Assembly (NCBI RefSeq): GCF_007752535.1
Contig: NZ_CP036426.1
Coordinates: forward strand, 2,232,001-2,296,000
DNA length: 64,000 nucleotides
Direction: 5' to 3'
Source of the DNA: Tautonia plasticadhaerens
GTDB lineage: Bacteria; Planctomycetota; Planctomycetia; Isosphaerales; Isosphaeraceae
Position 1 is the first letter of the stretch. Every line of letters starts with the position of its first letter. Below are positions 30,413 to 39,558 of this stretch, one piece after another. The translations under genes were made by a program, and so were the position numbers. The notes under the pieces are model-generated. The model saw only the letters and a program-made list of their open reading frames with translations, ran no database searches and was not told the DNA's origin.

Positions 30413-30587
30413 GGATGGGCGGTCGACCGCCGCCCCCGCCGACGGCCGCGAACTTCGGCCGCCGGCCCCCTGTCCTCACCGCATTGTTCGGGACGACCCG
30501 AATCCCCGCCCCCGTCCCCGGACCAGGGCCCGCCGGCCGACCGCCCGGCGCCCCGGGAGTCCGATCCATCCCCCCGGAGTCGGTTCC

Positions 30588-31796
30588 GTGGCCAACGTCT
30601 CCCACCCCAGCTCGGCCGAGACGATCGAGCAGTTCGATCGGTACGTGATCGGCAACTATCGCCGCTTCCCCGTCTGCCTGGTGCGCGGCGAGGGCTCGTT
30701 CATCTGGGACGCCGAGGGGAACCGCTACCTCGACCTGTTCCCCGGCTGGGGCTGCAACCTGCTGGGCCACTGCCCTCCCCGGGTGGTGGAGGCGGTGAGG
30801 GACCAGGCGGCCACGCTGATCCACGTGCCGAACACCTGGTACATGGAGGCCCAGGGGGCCTTCGCCCGGGCGCTCTCGGAGCGGTCCTTCGGCGGCCAGT
30901 GCTTCTTCTGCAACAGCGGAGCGGAGGCCAACGAGGCGGCCATCAAGCTCGCCCGGCTCCACGGGGCGAAGTCGGGGCGGTCGACGATCGTGACCATGGC
31001 GCACGGCTTCCACGGCCGGACCTACGCCGCGCTGTCGGCCACCGCGCAGCCGAAGTACCACGAGGGCTGCGGCCCGATGGTGCCCGGCTTCAAGTACATC
31101 CCGTATGACGACCTCGCCGCGGCGGCCGACGCGATCGACGAGACCACGGCCGCCGTGCTCGTCGAGCCGATCCAGGGCGAGGGGGGCGTCAACGTGCCCT
31201 CGCCCGACTACCTGCCCGGCCTGCGGAGCCTCTGCGACGACCGGGGGGCGCTGCTGATGCTCGACGAGGTCCAGACGGGCCTCGGCCGGACCGGGGCCTG
31301 GTTCGCCTACCAGCACTCGGGGGTGACGCCCGACGTGCTCACCTGCGCCAAGGCCCTGGCGGGCGGGGTCGCCTGCGGGGTGATGATCGCCTCCGAGGCG
31401 GTCGCCCCGTCGCTCCGGCCCGGGATGCACGCCAGCACCTTCGGCGGCAATCCCATCGCCTGCCGGGCGGGCCTGGCGACGATCGAGACGATCGAGGAGG
31501 AGGGCCTGCTGGGGCGGGCTCCCCGGATCGCCGACCGGTTCCGGGGGCACTTCGAGGCCCTCCGACGCGACCGCCCGGAGTTGATCCGGGACATCCGGGC
31601 CAGGGGGGTGATGATCGGCCTCGAGCTGTCGGTCGACGCCTCCCCGGTAGTCTCCGGCTGCCTGGAGCGCCGCGTGCTGGTCAACGCCACGCACGGGACC
31701 GTGGTCCGGCTCCTGCCGAGCCTGACGCTGACCGATGAGCAGATCGACGAGGGGTGCGGGGTCCTCCTGGAGGTGCTCCGGTCGTTCCCCTCCTGA
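30588..31796 (+). CDS. argD: Acetylornithine aminotransferase
   Basis: The 402-residue class III PLP aminotransferase has the family layout: the FFCNSGAEANEAAIKLAR cofactor-phosphate segment, MAHGFHGRTYAALSAT, the PLP-ring aspartate in LMLDEVQTGLGRTG, and the Schiff-base lysine in TCAKALAGG (about Lys255). It converts acetylglutamate semialdehyde to acetylornithine. The assignment as ArgD rather than ornithine or 4-aminobutyrate aminotransferase rests on the adjacent argB and argF. The start is GTG at 30588, with GGAG 8 nt upstream; the frame is open further upstream but without better signals. Confidence 0.93.
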   Translation: MANVSHPSSAETIEQFDRYVIGNYRRFPVCLVRGEGSFIWDAEGNRYLDLFPGWGCNLLGHCPPRVVEAVRDQAATLIHVPNTWYMEAQGAFARALSERSFGGQCFFCNSGAEANEAAIKLARLHGAKSGRSTIVTMAHGFHGRTYAALSATAQPKYHEGCGPMVPGFKYIPYDDLAAAADAIDETTAAVLVEPIQGEGGVNVPSPDYLPGLRSLCDDRGALLMLDEVQTGLGRTGAWFAYQHSGVTPDVLTCAKALAGGVACGVMIASEAVAPSLRPGMHASTFGGNPIACRAGLATIETIEEEGLLGRAPRIADRFRGHFEALRRDRPELIRDIRARGVMIGLELSVDASPVVSGCLERRVLVNATHGTVVRLLPSLTLTDEQIDEGCGVLLEVLRSFPS

Positions 31797-31861
31797 CCGA
31801 GCCAGCCCGTCCCGACCCGCCCGGCTCCCCCGCCGAGGGCGGCCGACCGGAGGCCCTCACC

Positions 31862-32806
31862 ATGCCCCGCCACTTCATCGAGCTGTTCGACCTGGACGCG
31901 GCCGAGGTCCGTGCCCTGCTGGACCTGGCCCTCGACCTGAAGCGTCGGGGCCGGGGCGGCCTGAGGGCGCCGAGGCTGGCGGGCCGGCTGCTCGGGATGG
32001 TCTTCGACAAGCCCTCGATGCGCACCAGGATCAGCTTCGAGGCGGCGATGGCCCACCTGGGCGGCTCGACGGTCTACATGACCGGCAAGGAAGTCGGGCT
32101 CGGCGTCCGGGAACCGCTGCCCGACTTCGCCCGGGTGGTCAGCGAATACGTCGACGCCCTGGCCGTCCGGACCTTCTCCCAGCAGATGGTCGCCGACCTG
32201 GCCGGGCTCGCCGGGGTCCCCGTCATCAACGCCCTGACCGACTCGGACCACCCGTGCCAGGCGATGAGCGACCTGCTGACGATCCGCGAGGCCCTGGGGG
32301 GGCTGGAGGGGGTCTCGATCGCCTTCATCGGCGACGGCAACAACGTGGCCCGGTCCCTGGCGGTGGCGGCGGCCCTGACCGGGATGAGCTTCGTCCTCGG
32401 CTGCCCGGAAGGCTACGTTTTCCCCGACGAGTTCCGGCGCCGGTTCGAGGCGAAGTTCCCCGGCGTCCCGCTCGTCGAGACGCACGACCCCGGGGAGGCG
32501 GTCCGGTCGGCCGAGGTCGTCTACACCGACGTCTGGTGCAGCATGGGGCAGGAGCAGGAGGCCGACCATCGGCGGTCGAAGTTCGAGCCCTTCCGGGTCG
32601 ACCGGGCCCTGATGGCGGGGGCGAAGGCCGACGCCCTGTTCCTCCACTGCCTGCCGGCCCACCGGGGCGAGGAGGTCGCCGCCGAGGTCATCGACGGCCC
32701 CCGGAGCCTGATCGTGCCCCAGGCGGCCAACCGCCTGCACTTCCAGAAGGCCCTGCTGCTGCACCTGATCAACGGCGAACCGACCGCGGAGCGACCAACC
32801 CAATGA
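31862..32806 (+). CDS. argF: Ornithine carbamoyltransferase
   Basis: ArgF makes citrulline from ornithine and carbamoyl phosphate. The 314-residue protein has the carbamoyl-phosphate loop in the SxRTR form (PSMRTRISFE, Ser52-Arg56), DHPCQ (His130), the ornithine-site DVWCSMGQE and the FLHCLPAHRG segment with its catalytic Cys. These separate it from aspartate carbamoyltransferase. GGAGG lies 8 nt before the ATG. The stop overlaps the rph start (ATGA), so argF and rph are translationally coupled. Confidence 0.97.
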   Translation: MPRHFIELFDLDAAEVRALLDLALDLKRRGRGGLRAPRLAGRLLGMVFDKPSMRTRISFEAAMAHLGGSTVYMTGKEVGLGVREPLPDFARVVSEYVDALAVRTFSQQMVADLAGLAGVPVINALTDSDHPCQAMSDLLTIREALGGLEGVSIAFIGDGNNVARSLAVAAALTGMSFVLGCPEGYVFPDEFRRRFEAKFPGVPLVETHDPGEAVRSAEVVYTDVWCSMGQEQEADHRRSKFEPFRVDRALMAGAKADALFLHCLPAHRGEEVAAEVIDGPRSLIVPQAANRLHFQKALLLHLINGEPTAERPTQ

Positions 32807-33522
32807 GCAGCCGACACGACGGCCGATCCCCCGACGAGCCGAGGGCCGTGACCATCGACCGGGGCTTCGCCCGGCAGAGCGACGGCAGCGCCCTGTACCG
32901 CTGCGGCGGGACGACCGTGCTGGTGACGGCCAACGTCGTCGACAGGGTCCCCGCCTGGCTGGAGGGCAAGGGCGTCGGCTGGCTGACGGCCGAATACATG
33001 ATGATGCCCGGCAGCACCTCGCCCCGAAAGGAACGCCGGGCCGACTCGCGCTCGACCGAGATCCAGCGGCTCATCGGCCGGAGCCTCCGGGCGGCGGTCG
33101 ACACGAAGGCCCTCGGCGCCCGGACCCTGCACGTCGACGCCGAGGTGGTCGACGCCGACGGCGGCACCCGGACCGCCGCCATCACCGGCGCCTTCGTCGC
33201 CGTCGCCGACGCCCTCCGGGCCCGGCTCGGCCCCGAGGCCGCGCGGGCCGTCCTGCGGGACGGCGTGGCGGCGGTGAGCGTCGGCGTCGTGGCGGGCCGG
33301 GAGCTGCTGGACCTGGATTACGTCGAGGACTCCGCCGCCGAGGTCGACCTCAACGTCGTCCGGCTCGGCTCCGGCGGGCTCGTCGAGGTCCAGGGGACCG
33401 GAGAGGGGGGCACCTTCAGCCGGGCCCAGCTCACCGCGCTGATGGACCTGGCCGAGCGCGGGCTCGACCTGCTAGGGGAGGCCCAGCGCCGAGCGCTCGG
33501 GGGGGACTGGCCCTTCGGATGA
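32803..33522 (+). CDS. rph: Ribonuclease PH
   Basis: RNase PH trims the 3' ends of tRNA precursors by phosphorolysis. The 239-residue product fits family length and shows the conserved blocks: VTIDRGFARQSDGSAL, MMPGSTSPRKERR, RTLHVDAEVVDADGGTR, DLDYVEDSAAEVDLNVV and EVQGTGEGGTFSR. It would form a ring hexamer in the cytoplasm. The start overlaps the argF stop by the ATGA arrangement. rdgB lies about 1.7 kb downstream on the same strand, an association common in bacteria, here interrupted by a secreted-protein gene. Confidence 0.96.
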   Translation: MSSRHDGRSPDEPRAVTIDRGFARQSDGSALYRCGGTTVLVTANVVDRVPAWLEGKGVGWLTAEYMMMPGSTSPRKERRADSRSTEIQRLIGRSLRAAVDTKALGARTLHVDAEVVDADGGTRTAAITGAFVAVADALRARLGPEAARAVLRDGVAAVSVGVVAGRELLDLDYVEDSAAEVDLNVVRLGSGGLVEVQGTGEGGTFSRAQLTALMDLAERGLDLLGEAQRRALGGDWPFG

Positions 33523-33817
33523 CCGCCGGGCATCGGGCCAAGGGCGGGCGACGGCCCCGGGGGCGGCGGCGGGAACGCGCGACGGGCCGGAGATCCCCCC
33601 CCGGCCTCCCGACCCGGATTGGGATGGGCAGGTCGCCGGGGATCTGCTAGAAGGCCGGTCGCACGTCCGCGCACCGGCCCTCCTTCGATCGCGAGCGACA
33701 CCATCGAGCAGTCGGTCGAGCCGACCGGCGGGGAGGATGCCCGCCGTTGCCGAGGAGACCGTCGCGCGGCGAACGGAGCCCGAACCCACGCGAACCCGTC
33801 AGGATGGGGGATCGCCG

Positions 33818-35077
33818 ATGAAATCGGTCCTGTACTCGACCAGCATGGCCCTGGCCCTCGCCGCGACGGCCCCGGGGCTGGCCCCGGCCCAGGTGCCGGG
33901 GGGGACGGCCCGCGGTCCCGCCCCGACGCCGGTGAGCAACCCGCTGGGCCGGCCGTTCCTCCAGGTGCCCCAGGCCCAGCCCCCGGCATCGGCCCCGGCC
34001 TCGCCGACCTCCCCGGCGGACGGCGAGGTCTTCCAGAACGGCGCGGTCCTGCCGGCTCCGGTCGACCCGGGCCAGGTGGCGGCGCCGTCCCACCTGCCGA
34101 GCGAACCGGTCGGGCCGTACCTGCTGACCACCGACGCCGGCCCGTTCATGGTGGCCGTGCACATCTTCCGGGGCGACTACGCGGTGAAGAAGGCCCAGGC
34201 GCTGGCGATGGAACTGCGCGCCGAGCATCGCCTGCCGGCCTTCGTCTATTTCCTCAAGCTCAAGCCCGGCAACAGCAACATCCGGGACATCCCGCCGACC
34301 GCCGAGCGCGGGGTCGACCAGGGGTACATCGGCCCGCCGGAGTCGGAGCTGATCACCGACGAGGCGGTGGTGATGGTGGGCAACTGCCCCACGATCGACG
34401 ACGCCGACGACCTGAGGAAGACGGTCAAGCGGCTCAAGCCGCGGGCGATCGCCGACCACAACTCGATCTTCCCCTGGCGCAACGGCAAGGGCCTGGAGCG
34501 GGCCTTCATCACCACCAACCCGCTGCTCCCCGCCCAGGACCTCTACCCCGGACGGGGAGGCCACACCGGGATGGCCCCGAAGCTGCCCCCGGGGGCGGTC
34601 GTCGACCCGGAAATCCTTCGGTCGACGTTCACCCCCAAGGCCGACCCGGAGGTGACCCGCTGGAACAAGGGGACGCCGCACAGCGTCTACTCGAACCCGG
34701 CGCCCTACTCGCTGGTCGTGGCGGAGTTCTCCGGCCGGTCCCAGCTCGCCGCCGAGGCCCCCCCGCAGAACATCCTCTCCAAGTTCCTCGACGACAGTCC
34801 GCTGAAGACGGCCCACGACGACGCCGAGAACCTCGCGGATCTGCTCTCCAAGCACGAGGTGATCCGGTCGCTCGGCGTGCAGCCGTACGTGTATCATGAC
34901 CGGACGTCGAGCCGGGTCATGCTCGGCTCGTTCCAGTCGCCCGACGACCCGAGGATCGACCGGGTCCGCGAGGCGGCCATGACGATCGAGGTCGAGACCA
35001 AGCGCGAGGGGAACAAGATTTTCCGCCGGCACCTCGCCCCGTCCGGCGTGGCCTTCGAGGTCCCCCGGCCCGAGTGA
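33818..35077 (+). CDS. Secreted protein of unknown function with a SPOR-like end
   Basis: The 419-residue protein begins with a signal peptide (MKSVLYSTSMALALAATAPG, cleavage probably in APAQ near 24-26) and a Pro/Ala-rich linker to about residue 75. The folded part contains two related-looking segments: one with MVAVHIFRGDYAVKKAQALA (about 108-127) and one near the end with SSRVMLGSFQSPDDPRID. The second resembles the peptidoglycan-binding SPOR fold, though the match is weak. No catalytic motif is visible. The ATG at 33818 is preferred over one at 33737 because the signal peptide starts there. The gene sits between rph and rdgB; 295 bp upstream hold no gene. Confidence 0.75.
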   Translation: MKSVLYSTSMALALAATAPGLAPAQVPGGTARGPAPTPVSNPLGRPFLQVPQAQPPASAPASPTSPADGEVFQNGAVLPAPVDPGQVAAPSHLPSEPVGPYLLTTDAGPFMVAVHIFRGDYAVKKAQALAMELRAEHRLPAFVYFLKLKPGNSNIRDIPPTAERGVDQGYIGPPESELITDEAVVMVGNCPTIDDADDLRKTVKRLKPRAIADHNSIFPWRNGKGLERAFITTNPLLPAQDLYPGRGGHTGMAPKLPPGAVVDPEILRSTFTPKADPEVTRWNKGTPHSVYSNPAPYSLVVAEFSGRSQLAAEAPPQNILSKFLDDSPLKTAHDDAENLADLLSKHEVIRSLGVQPYVYHDRTSSRVMLGSFQSPDDPRIDRVREAAMTIEVETKREGNKIFRRHLAPSGVAFEVPRPE

Positions 35078-35177
35078 GTCCGTGGCCCGACGACTCCCCC
35101 CGACGGCGGGGCCCGGATCCCCCGATCCGGCCCCGACCGGTCGCACCGAGACCCCGCACCGGCGACGAGCCCCCGAC

Positions 35178-35828
35178 ATGAGCGACGCCCCCGCCCCCGC
35201 CTTCACCGTCGTGATCGCCACCCGGAACGCCAAGAAGGGCCGCGAGATGCTCGGCCTGATCGCCCCCCCCTGGGAGCCGAACCCGAGGCTCGGCCGGCTG
35301 GAGGTCCTCACCCTCGACGGCTTCCCCGAGGCCCCCGAGGTGGTCGAGGACGCCGACACCTTCGGCGGCAACGCCCGCAAGAAGGCGTCGGAGACGGCCG
35401 TCGCGCTGAACCTCTGGGTATTGGCCGACGATTCCGGCCTGGCCGTCGACGCCCTCGACGGCGCCCCCGGCGTCTATTCCGCCCGGTACGCCGGGGAGCA
35501 CGGGGACGACGACGCCAACAACCGGAAACTGCTCGACGCGATGGACGAGGTCCCGGACGACCGCCGGGGCGCCGCCTTCGTCTGCCACCTCGCCCTGGCC
35601 GACCCCTCCGGCGCCATCCGGCTGGAGGCCGAGGGGGCCTGCCGGGGCCGGATCGCCCGGGAGGTCCGCGGCGCGGGGGGTTTCGGCTACGACCCCCTGT
35701 TCCTCATCCCGGAATATCACCGCACCTTCGGCGAGCTGAGCACGCTGGTCAAGCACCAGCTCAGCCACCGGGCCCGCGCCTTCGGGCGGCTCCGCCCGGG
35801 GCTGGAACGGCTCATCGCCGGGGCATGA
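35178..35828 (+). CDS. rdgB: dITP/XTP pyrophosphatase (RdgB/HAM1)
   Basis: The enzyme hydrolyses non-canonical purine triphosphates (dITP, ITP, XTP) to the monophosphate plus pyrophosphate and so cleans the nucleotide pool. The 216-residue product has the family motifs IATRNAKKGREM near the N-terminus, DTFGGNARKKA, the metal-site VLADDSGLAVDAL, GVYSARYAG and GGFGYDPLF. The ATG at 35178 puts the first motif at the usual distance; the longer frame from 35082 adds an unrelated Pro/Arg stretch. A strong hairpin follows the stop codon within 7 bp. Confidence 0.95.
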   Translation: MSDAPAPAFTVVIATRNAKKGREMLGLIAPPWEPNPRLGRLEVLTLDGFPEAPEVVEDADTFGGNARKKASETAVALNLWVLADDSGLAVDALDGAPGVYSARYAGEHGDDDANNRKLLDAMDEVPDDRRGAAFVCHLALADPSGAIRLEAEGACRGRIAREVRGAGGFGYDPLFLIPEYHRTFGELSTLVKHQLSHRARAFGRLRPGLERLIAGA

Positions 35829-35834
35829 AACGAC

Positions 35835-35871
35835 GAGAGGCCGCCCCCCGAAGATTGGGGGGCGGCCTCTC
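35835..35871. terminator. Strong bidirectional hairpin terminator
   Basis: A perfect 15-bp stem (35835-35849 with 35857-35871) with a 7-nt loop lies directly after rdgB and before the 3' end of the convergent YTV gene. Its outer flanks extend the pairing partly. There is no U-tract on either side, so it probably works as a GC-rich terminator or 3'-end stabiliser for both transcripts. Confidence 0.8.
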
Positions 35872-36048
35872 GGTCGTTCGTCGGATGCCGGGAGGCGATC
35901 TCCCGATGGCCGGGGGCAGGGGGTGTTGAGATCGACCCCGTCGCGGCGGCCTGGTGTCGGCCATCCGTCATCCGTGGTTCTGGCCCCTGCCTCCCGAAGG
36001 GCACCGACATCCCCGGGGAGGCTCCCCCGGGGCATCGGGCCCGGCTCA

Positions 36049-38343
36049 TCAGAGCCGCTTGCAGCCGAACACCTTGCTGAGCAGCTCGCACTTCGGCCGG
36101 CAGACGTCGGCCGTCGGGAGCAGCTCACAGGGCGAGGCGGGGACGGCCACGGCGCACTCGGCCGGGACCTGGGGGCTGGCCATCACGGGCTCGCAGGGCA
36201 CGGGCACGTACTCGCAGACCTCGACCGGGACCTGCTTGCAGACGGTGCGGGGGACGCAGACCGTCTGCACGTCGGTCACCTGCCGGACGACCGTCTCGGG
36301 CACGCAGATCGTCCTGGAGACGGGCACCTGCTTGCAGACGGTGACGGGCACCTTCTTCACGCAGGGGATCGTCTGGACGTCGCAGACGGTGTACGGCACG
36401 CAACGCGTCCGGACCTCGGAGACCGTCTCGCAGATGGTCCGGGGGACCTGCTTGTAGGCCGTCTCGCGGACCAGCCGGCAGGTGGTCACCGGGACCTGCT
36501 TGTAGGCCGTCTCGCAGACCGTCCGGCAGACGGTGTACGGGACCTGCTTGGTGTGCGTCTCCCGGACCATCCGGACGTGGGTGACGGGGACGGTGCGGAA
36601 CCGGGTCTCCTTGACCGTCCGGGTGACGGTGTAGGGGACCTGGCGGCAGGCCGTCTGGCTGACCATCTTGGTGACGGTCGTCGGCACCGTCTGGACGACC
36701 TTCTGGGGGACCATGACGGTGGTGGTCACCGGCACCTGCTTGCAGATGGTCCGGGGCACCATCGTCGTGACCGGCACCGGGACCTGCTTGACGCAGGTCC
36801 GGGGGACCGACTGGCAGACGGTGTAGGGGACCGCCTTCGTCCGCGTCTCGGAGACCATCCGGCAGACCGTCACCGGCACCTGCCGGACGCGTTCCTGGGG
36901 GATCATCTCGCAGTAGGTCTGCGGGATCTGCTTGACGTGCGTCTCCCGGACCATCCGGCAGTGGGTGACGGGGACCTGGTCGATCACCGTCTCCTTCACC
37001 AGTCGGCAGTGGGTGACGGGGACCTGCTTGCAGACCGTCACCGGCACCTTGCGGCAGACCGTGTACGGCACCTGCTTGCGGACGACCTGGGGCTCGAAGA
37101 CGGTCCGGGTGACCGCCTGCATGACCGTCTTCGGGCAGAAGACGCGCTCGGTCACCACCGAGCCGGGGCACTGCGGGGAGGCGGTCACCACGCCGACGCC
37201 CTTGGTCGGCACCGGGATGCCGGGCACGTATCGGGTGCGGGTGACCCACTCGCCGCACTCGACCGGGACCTGCTCGGTGATCGTCCGGGGGACGCAGACC
37301 GTCTCGCAGACCTCACGGAAGGCCGTCTCGGTGACGGTCTCGTAGGTCGTCTCCGAGACGGTGCGGAATGTCGTCTCCTGCACCGGCCGGCAGACGGTCC
37401 GGGGCCGGGCCTGCAGCACCGTCTCGGTGACCGGCCGGCAGACCGTGTAGGGGACTTCCTTCATCACCGTCCGCTTGACCGGCACGGTGTACACGTCCCG
37501 GACCGTCCGGTAGGTCGTCTCCCGGACCGGCCGGGTGACGGTATAGGGGACCGTCTTGTAGGCGGTCTGGCGGACCGTCTGCATCACCGTGTAGGTCCGG
37601 GGCTGCAGGACGGTCCGGGTCTGGGGGACCGAGATCGTCTCGTTGACGGTCTGGTAGGTCGTCCGGGGGACCGGCCTCATCACGGTCGAGCAGACGGTGC
37701 GCGGCACCACCTGCGTGACCGGGCGCTGCACGCAGTAGGTCTCGGTCCGGTACCGGGTCTCGGAGACGGGCCGGCAGACGGTGATCGGCACCGACTTGTA
37801 GCTCGTCTCCCGGACCGGGCGGCAGACGGTGTAGGGGACCGTCTTGTAGTGCGTCTCGGTGACCGGCCGCTTCACGGTGTAGGGCACGGTCTTCAGGTGC
37901 GTCTCGGTGACCGGCCGGCTCACGGTGTAGGGCACGGTCGTCATGACCGTCCGCGTCACCGGCCGCTGCACCGTGTAGTGCTCCTGGCGGAACTCGGTCC
38001 GCTGGATCGGCTTCTGGATGGTGTAGGGCACCTCCCGGAGGTGCGTCTCGGTGACGTTGCGGACGGTGGTGACCGTCTGGGGCCGCATCACCGTCTCGTA
38101 GACGTCCCGGGTCGTGGCCACCTGTCGGCGCTCGACGACCGTCTCGGTGACCGGTTGCAGGACCGTCCGGCGCTGGAGTTGATAGGACACCGGGCCGGGC
38201 AGCATCTCGCCGCCCATCGGCCCCGCCGCCGGCAGCATCTTGCCGGCATGCCCGACGAACGCCCGGGCCGGCGCGGGCGCCAACCACGCGCCCAGCGGCA
38301 GCGCGATGAGCGGGAACAGCAGGAGGTATCGCTTCGTCGTCAT
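36049..38343 (-). CDS. Cys-rich YTV-repeat surface protein
   Basis: The 764-residue protein has a signal peptide (about 1-28) and then about 50 short degenerate repeats of 10-14 residues with a VPYTVCRPVTET-like consensus; Val, Thr, Tyr, Arg and Cys dominate. This is the YTV repeat of planctomycetes, linked in the literature to the proteinaceous cell wall. Cys residues are regularly spaced in the second half, which suggests inter-repeat or inter-chain disulfides. The C-terminus (CRPKCELLSKVFGC) is also Cys-rich. The ATG has GGAG 6 nt upstream. It is isolated, with its own promoter region. A structural, wall-forming role is inference from the family. Confidence 0.9.
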   Translation of the reverse strand: MTTKRYLLLFPLIALPLGAWLAPAPARAFVGHAGKMLPAAGPMGGEMLPGPVSYQLQRRTVLQPVTETVVERRQVATTRDVYETVMRPQTVTTVRNVTETHLREVPYTIQKPIQRTEFRQEHYTVQRPVTRTVMTTVPYTVSRPVTETHLKTVPYTVKRPVTETHYKTVPYTVCRPVRETSYKSVPITVCRPVSETRYRTETYCVQRPVTQVVPRTVCSTVMRPVPRTTYQTVNETISVPQTRTVLQPRTYTVMQTVRQTAYKTVPYTVTRPVRETTYRTVRDVYTVPVKRTVMKEVPYTVCRPVTETVLQARPRTVCRPVQETTFRTVSETTYETVTETAFREVCETVCVPRTITEQVPVECGEWVTRTRYVPGIPVPTKGVGVVTASPQCPGSVVTERVFCPKTVMQAVTRTVFEPQVVRKQVPYTVCRKVPVTVCKQVPVTHCRLVKETVIDQVPVTHCRMVRETHVKQIPQTYCEMIPQERVRQVPVTVCRMVSETRTKAVPYTVCQSVPRTCVKQVPVPVTTMVPRTICKQVPVTTTVMVPQKVVQTVPTTVTKMVSQTACRQVPYTVTRTVKETRFRTVPVTHVRMVRETHTKQVPYTVCRTVCETAYKQVPVTTCRLVRETAYKQVPRTICETVSEVRTRCVPYTVCDVQTIPCVKKVPVTVCKQVPVSRTICVPETVVRQVTDVQTVCVPRTVCKQVPVEVCEYVPVPCEPVMASPQVPAECAVAVPASPCELLPTADVCRPKCELLSKVFGCKRL

Positions 38344-38765
38344 GGTCGCTCCGTCAGTCTCTCCGACTCAACAGGTTGTCTCGGACCCCGTCCCTGTGTC
38401 GCCGCTCGGGCGAGCCCAGGGGGTCGATCTCAAGGCTCACCCCATGTTTCGGAGCGCCCAGGGCCCCCCCTTGAACTGAACGGCCCATTTTCGCCAAACC
38501 CCTAAATCGAACGAACCGAACAACTTGCTCAGCCGCCACAACCTCCTCCCAGCCCCCCCGGATTGCCGATCGATCAGGGGGGATCGTCGGGATCGTCGCG
38601 CCCGTCGCGATCCCCCCGGGCCGCAATCGTGTCAGCCCCGGGCGGGGCGGGGGATGGCCCGGGTCGGGCCCCGGGATTAGGCTGGGGGCCTTCCCTCCCG
38701 GCGGCTCGGGGCCTCGCGGCACGCCCCGGCCGCGGAGACCCGGCGAGTCCCACGGGGTGAGCGCG
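38344..38765. other. Divergent intergenic region with an AT-richer island
   Basis: These 422 bp separate the YTV gene and the SDR gene. A stretch near 38470-38535 is clearly less GC-rich and contains short CGAAC/CCGAAC direct copies. It is the likely promoter region for one or both genes, but no hexamer pair was clear enough to assign. Confidence 0.45.
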
Positions 38766-39536
38766 ATGGCGGCGATCGATCGATTCCGGCTGGATGGTCG
38801 CGTGGCGTTGGTCAGCGGCGGATCGCGCGGGCTCGGCCGGGTGATGGCCGGGGCACTGGCCTCGGCCGGCGCCTTGGTGGCCCTGACGGCCCGGGACCGG
38901 CACCGGGCCGAGGAGGCCGCCGCCGAGGTCGCCCGGGACACCGGGGCGGAGGTCATCGGCCTGGGGGTCGACGTGACGAAGGCCGCCGAGGTGGAGGCCG
39001 CCGTGGGGGAGGCGATCTCGACCCTGGGCAAGCTGGACATCCTGATCAACAACGCCGGGATCAACATCCGACGCCCCATCGAGCAGCTCGAGGAGGCCGA
39101 GTGGGACCTCGTGCTCGACACGAACCTCAAGGGCTCCTGGCTCTTCTGCCGGGCCGCCGTGCCGGCGATGAAGCGCAACGGCTGGGGGCGGATCCTCAAC
39201 GTCTCCAGCATGCTCGGCGAGGTCGGCCTCGCCGAGCGGACCCCGTACTGTTCCAGCAAGGGGGGGATGACGCTGCTCACCCGGACGCTCGCCCTGGAGT
39301 TGGCCCCCTTCAAGATCAACGTCAACGCCCTCTGCCCCGGCCCGTTCGCCACCGAGATCAACCTGCCGCTCCTGAACGACCCCGAGAAGAAGGCGGCCAT
39401 GGAGTCCAGGCTCCCGATCGGCCGCTGGGGCGACCCCGAGGAGCTGGGGCCGGCGGCCCTGTTCCTCTGCTCCGAGGCGTCGAGCTACATGACCGGGGCC
39501 ACGCTGTTCATCGACGGCGGCTTCACGGCCCAGTGA
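38766..39536 (+). CDS. Short-chain dehydrogenase/reductase
   Basis: The 256-residue Rossmann protein has the classical SDR elements: cofactor loop SGGSRGLG (about 17-24), NNAG (96-99), catalytic Ser about 148 in NVSSM, and YxxxK (Tyr161, Lys165). The sequence ends with the FIDGGFTAQ typical of gluconate-5-dehydrogenase- or 3-oxoacyl-reductase-like members. The Arg/Asp-type residues after the second strand (ARDRHRAEE) hint at NADPH use. An in-frame GTG at 38757 is an alternative start. argJ starts 22 bp after the stop, so the two are probably co-transcribed, though they share no known pathway. Confidence 0.9.
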   Translation: MAAIDRFRLDGRVALVSGGSRGLGRVMAGALASAGALVALTARDRHRAEEAAAEVARDTGAEVIGLGVDVTKAAEVEAAVGEAISTLGKLDILINNAGINIRRPIEQLEEAEWDLVLDTNLKGSWLFCRAAVPAMKRNGWGRILNVSSMLGEVGLAERTPYCSSKGGMTLLTRTLALELAPFKINVNALCPGPFATEINLPLLNDPEKKAAMESRLPIGRWGDPEELGPAALFLCSEASSYMTGATLFIDGGFTAQ

Positions 39537-39558
39537 CCCCCAGGACGGAGACCGATTC

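Noticed and set aside
36049-38343. Regular short repeats reminiscent of a CRISPR or satellite array
   Set aside because: The repeats are degenerate and preserve an open frame with the YTV protein consensus; there are no constant repeats with unique spacers.
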